The notes under the pieces: generated by a model
Databases searched by the model: none
The model's input: only the letters and a program-made list of their open reading frames with translations
Told to the model about the DNA's origin: nothing
Assembly (NCBI RefSeq): GCF_004135205.1
Contig: NZ_CP035490.1
Span: 1,240,001 to 1,304,000 of the forward strand
Direction of reading: 5' to 3'
DNA from: Hahella sp. KA22
Lineage (GTDB): Bacteria > Pseudomonadota > Gammaproteobacteria > Pseudomonadales > Oleiphilaceae
Length of the DNA: 64,000 nt
Program-made: the position numbers and the translations under genes
In this document: in pieces, positions 44,028 through 52,798 of the stretch
Layout: each line of letters starts with the position of its first letter
How positions within the stretch are numbered: position 1 is the stretch's first letter

Positions 44028-45026
44028 ATGACCAAAATACTGGACCTGGATGTTCCCCACGCGTATCGCAACCGTCCCCACCATGTAGGCGGTCGCTTCC
44101 GGTCTCCGCCAGGAGGGCATCATGATGGCCGGCATTCCTCGGAGATGGCGAAAGTCCTGTGGGAGCTGTTCCGGCATGGCAATGACCCGGTACGTGGCGC
44201 ACACGATCATTGTCTGCAGCGTGATGCGGCGATGGCGGAGCTAGCTGCGGCGCAGGCGGAGCAAAGTCTGACCTGGCTGGGGCAGTCCTGCTTTTATCTG
44301 CGTCTGGGGGATCAACGAATTCTGACGGACCCGTTCCTGGGAGAGCGGGCTTCGCCCCTGCAGTTCAGCGGTCCCAGGCGCCTGGTTCCCGCGCCCTTGC
44401 AGATTGAAGATCTGGATGTCGATGTCATCGTCATGTCCCACAATCACTATGACCATTTTGACGCGCCGACGCTGGCGCGGGTGAAGAACAAAGAAAATGT
44501 GCCGGTTGTGACAACCTTGGGTTTACGCGCGGATTTTATCCGCTTGGGGTATCGCAAGATTGTCGAACTGGACTGGTACCAAACCTGTCGTATTCACGGC
44601 GTGCACTACACTGCGCTGCCGGCATATCACTTTTCCGGGCGTTCGCTCTGGGATGCGGATCAGACATTGTGGGCGAGCTTCGCGATAGAGGGCGGGGGCG
44701 TTAAGTGCTTCTTCGCCGGCGATACCGGATATGGCGATGAGTTTAAGCGCATTGGTGAGTTAACCGGCCCCTATGATATCGCCTTAGTGCCTATCGGCGC
44801 TTATGCGCCGCGGGAAGTTTTCGCAGGAGTGCACGCGAGCCCGGAAGAAGCGGTTTCAATGGGTAAGGACCTGAAGGCGGCGCGATTGGTGGGGATGCAC
44901 TGGGGGACAGTGCGTCTGACCACGGAGCCGTTCTGGGAGCCGCGCGACCGTTTTCTGGCACCTGGTTCGGGGCCGCAGAGACGCGTTATGAAAATCGGCG
45001 AAACCCGCGCGATATCCTCTTTGTAG
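44028..45026 (+). CDS. Metallo-beta-lactamase-fold hydrolase, NAPE-PLD/UlaG-like
   Basis: This is a zinc-dependent hydrolase of the metallo-beta-lactamase fold, 332 aa. The metal site HxHxDH is seen as SHNHYDHFD (His138 to His143), with further ligands likely in the GDTGYG (Asp ~230) and GMHWGT (His ~287) regions. The sequence LTWLGQSCFYLRLGDQRILTDPFL in front of it is the strand pair of the family. The closest shape I know is the NAPE-hydrolysing phospholipase D group, whose bacterial members act on N-acyl phosphatidylethanolamine or similar phosphodiesters. No signal peptide is visible. Substrate assignment is inference. Confidence 0.85.
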   Translation: MTKILDLDVPHAYRNRPHHVGGRFRSPPGGHHDGRHSSEMAKVLWELFRHGNDPVRGAHDHCLQRDAAMAELAAAQAEQSLTWLGQSCFYLRLGDQRILTDPFLGERASPLQFSGPRRLVPAPLQIEDLDVDVIVMSHNHYDHFDAPTLARVKNKENVPVVTTLGLRADFIRLGYRKIVELDWYQTCRIHGVHYTALPAYHFSGRSLWDADQTLWASFAIEGGGVKCFFAGDTGYGDEFKRIGELTGPYDIALVPIGAYAPREVFAGVHASPEEAVSMGKDLKAARLVGMHWGTVRLTTEPFWEPRDRFLAPGSGPQRRVMKIGETRAISSL

Positions 45027-45031
45027 CCGCC

Positions 45032-47650
45032 TCAGCCGGACTTGGCGCGCATATCCCGCTCCGCCGCCCGCTCTTGAGCATGGGCGGCGTAAGTGCGCAG
45101 CCACTCGATGGCGAACTCCCAGGGCATCGGCCGGGCCAGCCAGTATCCTTGAATGTAACGGCAACTCATGGACCTTAGCAGATTGAGCGATTCGACATCT
45201 TCCACCCCTTCCGCAATCGCCTCATAGCCCAGGCCATGGGACATATCAATGGCGGTGCGCGCTACGACGCCGGCGTCCGGCGCGCTGGCGAGATCGCTGA
45301 CCAGAGAGCGGTCTATTTTCACCTTATGCAGGGGCAGCTTCTTGATATAGGAGAGAGAGGAGTAACCCACGCCGAAGTCATCCAGCGCAATCAACACGCC
45401 CGCCGCTCTGAGGGCCTGCAATGCCGATAGCGCCCCTTCGGGATCACGCATGAGGGCGGTCTCTGTGAGCTCCAGCGTCAATCGCGTGGGGGGAACGCTG
45501 GCGCTGGCGAGTAAGCGTTGCACTTTCTCGATAAAGCTGTCGTTCTCCAGATCCACCATGGAAATGTTCACCGCAATACTGATGTTTGCGTAGCCGGCTT
45601 CGCTTAATTCCTGTAAATGGCCCAGAGCCTGTTTGATCACCCAGAGAGTGAGTTTAGTGATATGGCCGGCCTGCTCCGCCAACGGGATGAACTCGTCCGG
45701 GAAAACTTGCCCGAAGTCGTCATGAGTCCAGCGGATCAGCGCCTCAAACCCGGTAATGACATCCGCCTCAATGTCCAATTGCGGTTGGAAATGCAGGCTG
45801 AGCTTATTGGCGTCGATGGCTTTGTCCAGCTCCGCCAGCAGGGTGAGGCGTCGCTCGCTGTAAGGGTTGTACTGGGACTGGTAAACCGCGGCGCAGCCCT
45901 TGCTGTGATGGGTGGCGTCCAGAGCGATGCGCGCCAGTCGCAACAGGCCTTCAGCGCTGTCCGTGTGATGGGGGTAGGCGGCCAGACCAAAGCGCGGGTC
46001 GAGATCAAGTGAAAGGTAGCCGAATTGAATGCGTTGTCCTAGAAACTTCGACAGAGCCCGCACTTCCTGGTCGGCTTCACTGTCGCGACGGCGCTCCAGC
46101 AGCATCGCCAGGGTGATTTCGTCCAGCGACGCCACGTAAAGAGGCCCCTGTACGGACTGCTCGATGGGGATGACGCCATCCAGCGTTTCCACAAACTCAT
46201 TGAGCTGATGGGCGATTTGATACATCAGTTGGCGTGCGTTTTCATTGCCCAGAGTGCGGTCTATGTCGCGGTAGCGCTGCAGGCTGATCAGGCAGGCCAT
46301 AAAGTCGGCGCCGGGCCTGGCGCTGATGCGATCGGTAATGAAGCGCTCCAGATAGGCGCGGCTGGGCAGCTCGGTGACATGGCTATGAGTCGCCTCATAT
46401 AAACGGCGTTGCTCCAGCAATTGCAGTTCCTGCTGCTCTTCGATGATCTGCTCCTGGGCCTTGAGGCGCTCGTTCCGTTCAACATAGATGCGCTCCACAA
46501 TGGCGACCGACAGCAGCACGGCTTCCGCGGCGGAGCCGATTTCGAAGCCGTAGGCGGTCAGCAGGTTATGGGGAACGACGCCCAGAACCAATAACAGCGT
46601 CAAACTGGCGCCCAACTCCAGCATCAGCCAGGCGCAGGTAAACAGACGAGCCGAGCGCACGCCCTTCCACCAGAGATAGGGGCCGATAATGACGAGAATC
46701 AGGTCTGTCACCAGTACTAACGCGGTGGATACGCCTTTTGACAGGTGCGGAGGCGCGGCGAATACGCCGACGATTGACGCCGCTCCGGCGATGCTGACGC
46801 CGATCAACAGGTAATTCAGGCGCGGGGCTTTGACGGGCAGTTTCAGGAAACGCCGGGAGAACTCCGCCGCAGACAGCGCTATCAGGGGCACGGAGACCAG
46901 GATAGTGAAGTTCTGCAATTGAGGTACATTGGGCCAGAGGAACTGGAAGGTGCGGCCTTGCAGCGTCGCCTGCACCAGCAGAATCATCAGGGTGAAGATG
47001 ACGTAGAACAGATACATGGGCTCTCGGAGCGCCAGGAAAATAAACAGGTTGAACGTAACCACGAAGAGCAGGAAGCCGTAATAAAGTCCGTGAGTGAGGG
47101 CCTCCCGATCATTGCGCAGGTAGAACGCGTCTTCTCTCCATATCTCCAGAGGCAGACTGAGGGAACCCTCGCTCTGGATGCGGAACATAAACTCATGCGC
47201 TTCGCCGGGCTCCAGCTCCACGGGATAGATATAAAGAGGGTGCAGCGTCTCCCGTTGGCTGAACGGGTAGTATTCGCCGGTCTGGCTGCGCCGGACGACC
47301 TCGTCGTTGATCAGCTCGACAAAGAGAACATCATCCAGATGAGGCGCTCTGACTACGAGCAGACGACGCTTCGGCTTATCAGTGGCGTTGGCCAAGGTGA
47401 AGCGGAACCAGAAGCTGTCTTTGGTGTAGCCGAAATTGGCGTGGTTGGCGGCGATGGTCTCCCAATTGAGGTCAGTATGGCTGAGCAGTTCCTCCAGGTT
47501 TTCTTCCCCGGTCATGTCCCGCCAGTAGTCGACAATCGGTATGGCCTTATCCTCGGCGCTGACATAGTTGCGCGGCGCTGCTGTTTCCCCCAGGCAATGG
47601 GTGCTTAGCGCGAGCAGACATAGGATCAGGAACGCTTTGATATTTGGCAT
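45032..47650 (-). CDS. 7TM-DISM membrane protein with degenerate GGDEF and intact EAL domain
   Basis: This is a membrane c-di-GMP phosphodiesterase-type protein. I start at the ATG at 47650, which gives a signal peptide (MPNIKAFLILCLLALSTHCLG) and 872 aa; an in-frame GTG at 47680 is an alternative. Order: periplasmic 7TMR-DISM extracellular-type domain (~25-165), seven membrane helices (~170-380), coiled coil, GGDEF domain (~410-575) and EAL domain (~590-850). In the GGDEF domain the signature is replaced by VASLDEITLAML, so cyclase activity is very unlikely. The EAL domain keeps EALIRW, ELTETALMRD, DDFGVGYSSLSYI and EGVEDVE. It is followed by the convergent MBL gene, whose stop is only six bases away. 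Confidence 0.92.
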   Translation of the reverse strand: MPNIKAFLILCLLALSTHCLGETAAPRNYVSAEDKAIPIVDYWRDMTGEENLEELLSHTDLNWETIAANHANFGYTKDSFWFRFTLANATDKPKRRLLVVRAPHLDDVLFVELINDEVVRRSQTGEYYPFSQRETLHPLYIYPVELEPGEAHEFMFRIQSEGSLSLPLEIWREDAFYLRNDREALTHGLYYGFLLFVVTFNLFIFLALREPMYLFYVIFTLMILLVQATLQGRTFQFLWPNVPQLQNFTILVSVPLIALSAAEFSRRFLKLPVKAPRLNYLLIGVSIAGAASIVGVFAAPPHLSKGVSTALVLVTDLILVIIGPYLWWKGVRSARLFTCAWLMLELGASLTLLLVLGVVPHNLLTAYGFEIGSAAEAVLLSVAIVERIYVERNERLKAQEQIIEEQQELQLLEQRRLYEATHSHVTELPSRAYLERFITDRISARPGADFMACLISLQRYRDIDRTLGNENARQLMYQIAHQLNEFVETLDGVIPIEQSVQGPLYVASLDEITLAMLLERRRDSEADQEVRALSKFLGQRIQFGYLSLDLDPRFGLAAYPHHTDSAEGLLRLARIALDATHHSKGCAAVYQSQYNPYSERRLTLLAELDKAIDANKLSLHFQPQLDIEADVITGFEALIRWTHDDFGQVFPDEFIPLAEQAGHITKLTLWVIKQALGHLQELSEAGYANISIAVNISMVDLENDSFIEKVQRLLASASVPPTRLTLELTETALMRDPEGALSALQALRAAGVLIALDDFGVGYSSLSYIKKLPLHKVKIDRSLVSDLASAPDAGVVARTAIDMSHGLGYEAIAEGVEDVESLNLLRSMSCRYIQGYWLARPMPWEFAIEWLRTYAAHAQERAAERDMRAKSG

Positions 47651-47850
47651 TGTTCTTTTGAATTCAATAATTAGCGTCACCCCATTAAGGCTGTAATAGG
47701 GAGAAGCGAAGGCGGCGTATACAACTTAAGATTAGGTAGGGATGGACGATCACGCCAACTTGGGGCGTTCATCGTAGAGAGAAAGGGAAGGCCATTGCGA
47801 ATCAATGGCCTGTTGAAAGCAGTCGGAGGCTGGCGTGGCGTCGAGAACGG

Positions 47851-48300
47851 TTACGCCAATTGCTGCGCCCAGGTTTGCGCCCAGGCGACAGCCTCCGCAG
47901 CCGGATCGGCGGTTTCCATCGCGTCGATCTTGAGTCCGTCTCCCACTTTCACCGCCGCCAACTCGGTCATGGCGTGCTCCATCAGCTCGCCTGCGCCGCA
48001 ATAGCTATCGAAATAAGAGCTGTCGCCCAAGGTAATGACGCCAAAGGGTTTGCCGACGATATTGGGGAATTGCGTGGTGAGCGCCGTATATAAAGGCGCG
48101 ATGTTGTCGGGCAGGTCGCCGCTGCCGGTGGTGGACGTACAGATCAGCGCGGCGGAATCCGCTTCCGTGATGTCTTCCAGAGTGGGATTTTGCGCCACCC
48201 GGGTTTCATATCCTTCCTCATTCAGCGCCTTTTGCACCGCCTCGGCGGTTTCCAGCGCGGCGCCGTACACGGTGCCGACGCAGATAACAATCTTTTTCAT
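47851..48300 (-). CDS. Flavodoxin, MioC-like
   Basis: This is a short-chain FMN-binding electron carrier, 149 aa. The FMN phosphate-binding loop is near the N-terminus (VGTVYGAALETAEAV, residues ~8-22), a departure from the usual T/S-x-T-G-x-T. The second loop is STTGSGDLPDNIAPLY (~56-71), typical of the MioC/YkuP-type group. LGDSSYFDSYCGAGELME (~90-107) continues the pattern and supplies FMN contacts. The gene is monocistronic on the minus strand. Which reductase or partner it serves cannot be read from sequence. Confidence 0.85.
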   Translation of the reverse strand: MKKIVICVGTVYGAALETAEAVQKALNEEGYETRVAQNPTLEDITEADSAALICTSTTGSGDLPDNIAPLYTALTTQFPNIVGKPFGVITLGDSSYFDSYCGAGELMEHAMTELAAVKVGDGLKIDAMETADPAAEAVAWAQTWAQQLA

Positions 48301-48488
48301 GTTCTTTCCCGGTTACTGGGACGATACAATGTCCGATTAATTCAGTCGGGTATTGTAAGCAGCCGCGCCAGGAATTTTAAGCATCTCCGTCAGGATTTGT
48401 TGTCGGAGCGCGCCGCATTAGAAATTTCTCGGCTTTGCATTTATTGTTTAGACCCCGCCATCCCGCATCTCAACAGGAGGACAAACCT

Positions 48489-48944
48489 ATGGCGCACTGG
48501 CTGATGAAAACCGAACCCGACGCATTCAGCATTGATGACCTGGCGAACTCGCCGGAAGGTGTGTCCGGCTGGGATGGCGTGCGGAATTATCAGGCGCGTA
48601 ACTTTATGCGCGATGATATGAAAGTGGGCGATCAGGTGTTCATCTATCACAGCAGTTGCCCCGAGCCGGGCGTGGCGGGTATCGCGGAAGTCTGCCGGGA
48701 AGCCTACCCGGACCCATCCTCCTTTGATCCAGAGTCGCCTTATTACGACCCTAAATCCACGGAGGAGAACCCTCGCTGGTGGTGCGTCTCAGTGAAGTTC
48801 GTGCGTAAATTGAAAAAGGTCGTTCCGTTGGGGGAGATTAAGCTGAACCCGGCGCTTCAGGACATGGCGCTGGTCAAGCGCGGCCGGCTTTCTGTGATGC
48901 CGGTAGAGCCCCATGAGTGGGACGCGATTATAGCGATGACGTGA
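48489..48944 (+). CDS. EVE domain protein
   Basis: This is a small nucleic-acid-binding protein of the PUA-like EVE superfamily, which reads modified bases in DNA or RNA. I start at the ATG at 48489 (strong AGGAGGAC upstream), giving 151 aa. The domain spans almost the whole protein: HWLMKTEPDAFSIDDLANSPEGVSGWDGVRNYQARNFMRDDMKVGDQVFIYHSSC, then RWWCVSVKFVRKLKKVVPLGEIK and RLSVMPVEPHEWDAI. The order and length match the THYN1/DUF589-type group. No restriction or modification genes are nearby, so a housekeeping role is more likely than defence. Confidence 0.9.
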   Translation: MAHWLMKTEPDAFSIDDLANSPEGVSGWDGVRNYQARNFMRDDMKVGDQVFIYHSSCPEPGVAGIAEVCREAYPDPSSFDPESPYYDPKSTEENPRWWCVSVKFVRKLKKVVPLGEIKLNPALQDMALVKRGRLSVMPVEPHEWDAIIAMT

Positions 48945-48949
48945 TGCGC

Positions 48950-50053
48950 TTAGACGGGTTCGTCCTCGCTGGCTTTTTGCACAACTAAAGGAATCACCAT
49001 ATTGCGGCCTTTGATTTTGGCCTGATACAGATTGACGTCCGCCTGCTTTAGTAGAGAGGCCAGATCCTTCGCCTGACTGATAGAGCAGACGCCGCAACTG
49101 ATGGTATAGCTGATATCCTGGTTTTTGTACTGCAGCGGACTGGCCTCAATGCTTTTACGTAGCCTTTCCGCCAAAGTCAGGGCCTGCACCAGTGAGGTAT
49201 CCGGCAATTGAATGAGAAATTCCTCACCCCCCCAACGCGCGGCCATGTCCATTTTACGGCAGGCGTTGACCAGTAACTCTGAAATTTTCATCAGCACAAA
49301 GTCGCCAGCGTCGTGACCGTATGTGTCATTGATCATCTTGAAATGATCAATATCCAGCAGGATCACCGAAAAGTGGCTGCCATGACGTTTGTAACGGAAA
49401 TATTCTTTCTCAAGCTGTTGCTGCATGTCGCGCCGGTTCGGCAACTGGGTCAGCTCGTCAGTGCGTGCGGCCTTCTCATACAGGCGCGCCATGTTGATCA
49501 GTTCCTGACGAGCCTTACGTCTTGAGTGGTCCATGACAAAGGCGAAGACGGAGACAAAGGAAACCGTGGCGGCGAAGCGGAGTTGGAAGTCCAGGTTGTA
49601 GACGGTGCGCACCCAGGGGAGCTCCGGGAAGCGGAAGATAATGGCGATCAGCGCCACCATGATGATTAACATCCAGCTGCCGGTGCGCAGCCCCGCCACA
49701 TAAAAGACGAAGGGCGGGAACACGTAAAACCACAGAATGCCGGTATTGCTCTCGCCACCGCCGGCGATGAGATACAGGAACAGCAGACCCACCAGCCATA
49801 AGAACAGGGTTTTGAACAGTTGCTGATTGAGAGTGCGGTTGTAGGAAATCACGTTCATCAGCATCAGCGCGCAAAACAGGAACAGCGCGGATGCGTGCGC
49901 AGTATGGGACCACAGCCAGGACTTCACGCCAATAACGAAGGACATGAATGACGCCGCATAAGCCAGCGCTTTAATGACGCTAACGACTTTGGCTTCTTCG
50001 TCGAGGACTGCGCTTAACAGATGGAAGTTGGTTTTGCGGTTACGCTCTGTCAT
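48950..50053 (-). CDS. Membrane diguanylate cyclase (GGDEF)
   Basis: This is a c-di-GMP-synthesising enzyme, 367 aa. About six membrane helices (~25-180) form the sensory part with no recognisable named domain. The GGDEF domain (~200-360) has the active signature RWGGEEFLIQ and a product-inhibition site RKMD placed five residues upstream (RKMD-MAARW-GGEEF), so an active, feedback-inhibited enzyme is likely. LTQLPNRRDMQQQLEKEYFRY opens the domain and DIDHFKMINDTYGHDAGDFVL carries the metal-binding Asp. It is convergent with the EVE gene. Confidence 0.93.
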   Translation of the reverse strand: MTERNRKTNFHLLSAVLDEEAKVVSVIKALAYAASFMSFVIGVKSWLWSHTAHASALFLFCALMLMNVISYNRTLNQQLFKTLFLWLVGLLFLYLIAGGGESNTGILWFYVFPPFVFYVAGLRTGSWMLIIMVALIAIIFRFPELPWVRTVYNLDFQLRFAATVSFVSVFAFVMDHSRRKARQELINMARLYEKAARTDELTQLPNRRDMQQQLEKEYFRYKRHGSHFSVILLDIDHFKMINDTYGHDAGDFVLMKISELLVNACRKMDMAARWGGEEFLIQLPDTSLVQALTLAERLRKSIEASPLQYKNQDISYTISCGVCSISQAKDLASLLKQADVNLYQAKIKGRNMVIPLVVQKASEDEPV

Positions 50054-50223
50054 GTCTTATTGTTATGGCCGCCTCTGCAAGTGACTGTTTCTATTATAGT
50101 CCACATATATTCGATAAATTGCCGACACTATCAGGTATTTCCCGCAACAACTGTTAAATATTATTTCGGAATGCGATGGCGGCGGTCGGCGAAAGATCAG
50201 GAAATCAGGCGGCGCCCGTCGGT

Positions 50224-50583
50224 TTAACCTAACGGGCGGCGATGGGTTTGTTCGGAGCTGATTCCCGGCAGGGAAATAGCGGCCAGCCTGAAGCGTACGA
50301 AATCCAGAGCCTGTTGCGCGGAAGAAAACCTGAAGCTGGCGTAACGGCTGGCTCCGCGGCGGTCGCGGTACTCCGCGTAGACCCAATAGCAGGCGTGGCT
50401 TCCCTGAGTTTTGCATCGGAATGAGCCGTGCGCCATCCAAACATACAGGGGACAAAGGTGAACGTAATGGCTGATCGTCGCGCCGGACGTAAGAAGCTGT
50501 TCGAGACTGGGCGGCGGTAGCTCGGGCTGATCCTGAAGCTCATGGGCCTCAGCTTGATCCGCTAATGAAGCAGTTAATGACAT
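50224..50583 (-). CDS. Hypothetical protein
   Basis: I do not recognise this 119-aa product. It has no signal or membrane segment and carries four Cys and several Trp/Tyr in YVHLCPLYVWMAHGSFRCKTQGSHACYWVYAEYRDRRG. The ATG at 50583 has GGAGAACC ~11 bases upstream. A second minus-strand frame (50543-50229) overlaps it in another phase and looks less protein-like. It lies beside the structured leader of pit. Expression should be tested before it is taken as real. Confidence 0.45.
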   Translation of the reverse strand: MSLTASLADQAEAHELQDQPELPPPSLEQLLTSGATISHYVHLCPLYVWMAHGSFRCKTQGSHACYWVYAEYRDRRGASRYASFRFSSAQQALDFVRFRLAAISLPGISSEQTHRRPLG

Positions 50584-51087
50584 GTTCTAGGTTCTCCACG
50601 TTAATACTATCGATTAAAACGTGCGAGAACTGACGTGGGGCTTGCCTGTGAGTTGCCAGGATGGCCACATCTCAGAACCCGGAAAACAGTTTTTTGGTTA
50701 AGTCATTCCCGCACGTGGGAGTTTTTTTCTAATGTCTATTGCCTAAAGAGGCGCAAACGATCGGGGCTTATTTACCGGTTGGTAACATGCCCTTGGTAAT
50801 TCGTTTGGTAATCGACATTAATGACTTAAACAAAATGTTTCCTGTAAAGGTTCTGGCACCACCTTGCCCAGGTCGGCAGGTTGGTGAGGACGTCAGTCCT
50901 TCTCTTGATGCACGAACACGCTTAATGTATACAAAATAATCGGTTGAATCAATAACCTGGCGAGACGCAGATCAATCTTCGAGGAAATTCCCCGTTAATA
51001 GCCGTTATTTCCGCGATTTTGGACTATGTCCATCAGATGACTGTTTTGTTAAAGTTGCGCCTTCAAATTTACTGAGGGGAAAATCTG
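50584..51087 (+). other. Structured leader/intergenic region upstream of pit
   Basis: These ~500 bases hold no convincing gene. ACGTGCG (50619-50625) pairs over a distance with CGCACGT (50710-50716). A terminator-like ATTCCC-GGGAGT hairpin with seven Ts ends near 50728. A CCA-GGA-TGG hairpin (50656-50664) sits inside. A strong 12-base stem (50857-50868 with 50875-50886, one mismatch) lies further on. Together these suggest a regulatory RNA or attenuator ahead of pit. Confidence 0.5.
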
Positions 51088-52656
51088 ATGGAGTTTCGCA
51101 ACCTGGGTCAGTTGGAAGAGGCCGCCTCCAGTGGGCAGCAGGAACTGGCTCGCATTGGTATTGCGCTACTTTTTATTCTGGGCATCCTGATATACACCAA
51201 TCTTCGGATCGGCGACCTTGAGGGAGGATACCTGCTTGTAGTCGCCGCTATGATCGGCGGTTATATGGCGTTGAATATCGGCGCCAACGACGTAGCCAAT
51301 AATATGGGGCCCGCTGTGGGCTCGAAAGCGATCACTCTGCTGGGCGCGCTGGCGCTGGCGGCGATATTTGAAGCGCTGGGCGCGCTGGTCGCCGGGGGCA
51401 ACGTAGTCAGCACCATCAAGAACGGCATTATCAACCCGGAGTTCATTCAAGATTCAACCACCTTTATTTGGCTGATGATGGCTGCGCTGTTAGCCGGCGC
51501 GCTGTGGCTGAACGTGGCGACCTACCTGGGCGCGCCGGTATCCACCACGCACTCCATTGTTGGCGGCGTACTGGGCGCGGGCGTTGCAGCCGGCGGCTTT
51601 GGCGTTGCGAACTGGGGACAAATGGGCGCGATCGTCGCCAGCTGGGTCATTTCGCCGGCATTGGGCGGCGTTATCGCGGCGGGGACCCTGTACTTCATCA
51701 AGCGCTCCATGTTGTATGAAGAAGACAAACTGGGCGCGGCCCGTCGTTACGTTCCTGTTCTTATCGCGATCATGGCGTGGGCGTTCGTCACCTACCTGCT
51801 GTTGAAAGGCACTAAAAACATTATCAAGCTGGACTTCATGACCGCCTTACTGGCGGGGCTCGCTGCCGCCGCCGCGTTGTATTTTGCGCTGTTGCCGTTG
51901 GTGGGGCGCGCCGCACGGAAAATGGAAAACACCCGTGAAAGCGTCAACAAGTTGTTCACTGTGCCTTTGATCTTCGCGGCGGCGTTGCTGAGCTTCGCTC
52001 ATGGCGCCAATGACGTGGCCAACGCAATCGGGCCGTTGGCGGCGATCAATGACGCTATCGTTAATCACGGTATCGTGCAAAAGGCGTCCATTCCGTTGTG
52101 GGTAATGATGGTCGGCGCGTTGGGCATCGCCATTGGTCTGCTGTTGTATGGACCGAAGCTGATCAAGACGGTCGGCAATGAGATTACTGAGCTGGATAAG
52201 ACGCGGGCTTTCTGTATTGCCCTGGCTGCTGCGATCACAGTAATTGTGGCCTCACAACTGGGCTTGCCGGTCAGCTCCACTCATATCGCTGTCGGCGCCG
52301 TCTTTGGCGTAGGCTTCCTGCGGGAATACCTGAAAGTGAACTACGCCAGCCAGCTGCACCTTATTCTGGATGAGCATGCAGGCCTGGAGCGGGAGAAGCT
52401 GCAGAAGTTCCTAAACAACTTCGAAAAAGCCTCTGTGGAAGACATGAAGCAGATGTTGAAGCAGGCCAAGAAACACAAAGAAGACGTGCCTCTCACCAAA
52501 GAAGAGCGCAAGCGTTTGAAGCATGTGTATCGCGAAGAACTGGTCAAGCGCGCCAGCATCAAGAAGATTGTGGCCGCCTGGGTTATTACAGTGCCTGTGT
52601 CAGCGTTGCTGGCGGCCCTGTTGTATTTCATGATCCGCGGCATGCTGTTGCCATAG
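51088..52656 (+). CDS. pit: Low-affinity inorganic phosphate transporter (PiT family)
   Basis: This membrane transporter takes up phosphate with H+ or Na+ and works when phosphate is plentiful, complementing Pst. The product is 522 aa. The PiT signature GANDVANN (residues ~68-75) occurs a second time as HGANDVANAIGP (~307-318), the two-fold repeat of the family. About ten helices are visible, with PVSTTHSIVGGVLGAG and PVSSTHIAVGAVFGVG in matching halves. A charged stretch of ~70 residues before the last helix (~425-495, EREKLQKFLNNFEKASVEDMKQMLKQAKKHK...) is predicted cytoplasmic. No DUF47 partner gene lies beside it, unlike many Pit loci. Confidence 0.94.
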   Translation: MEFRNLGQLEEAASSGQQELARIGIALLFILGILIYTNLRIGDLEGGYLLVVAAMIGGYMALNIGANDVANNMGPAVGSKAITLLGALALAAIFEALGALVAGGNVVSTIKNGIINPEFIQDSTTFIWLMMAALLAGALWLNVATYLGAPVSTTHSIVGGVLGAGVAAGGFGVANWGQMGAIVASWVISPALGGVIAAGTLYFIKRSMLYEEDKLGAARRYVPVLIAIMAWAFVTYLLLKGTKNIIKLDFMTALLAGLAAAAALYFALLPLVGRAARKMENTRESVNKLFTVPLIFAAALLSFAHGANDVANAIGPLAAINDAIVNHGIVQKASIPLWVMMVGALGIAIGLLLYGPKLIKTVGNEITELDKTRAFCIALAAAITVIVASQLGLPVSSTHIAVGAVFGVGFLREYLKVNYASQLHLILDEHAGLEREKLQKFLNNFEKASVEDMKQMLKQAKKHKEDVPLTKEERKRLKHVYREELVKRASIKKIVAAWVITVPVSALLAALLYFMIRGMLLP

Positions 52657-52674
52657 GTTGTTTCTACCCTATGT

Positions 52675-52710
52675 AAGCCCGGCTTTCCTGAAGGAGAGCC
52701 GGGCTTTTTC
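52675..52710 (+). terminator. Intrinsic terminator after pit
   Basis: AAGCCCGGCTTTCC, loop TGAA, GGAGAGCCGGGCTT then TTTT. A long GC-rich stem with T-run. Confidence 0.92.
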
Positions 52711-52798
52711 ATTTTGGCTTACCGGAAAGTGGCGTTGAGCCGTCCTCTGAACTTAGCGTATATATGCAGTTATAAGGACTGTATAAGGTGAGTGATCG

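Noticed and set aside
50229-50543. A second minus-strand frame overlapping the hypothetical gene at 50224-50583
   Set aside because: It has a worse start context and a less protein-like composition than the longer overlapping frame.
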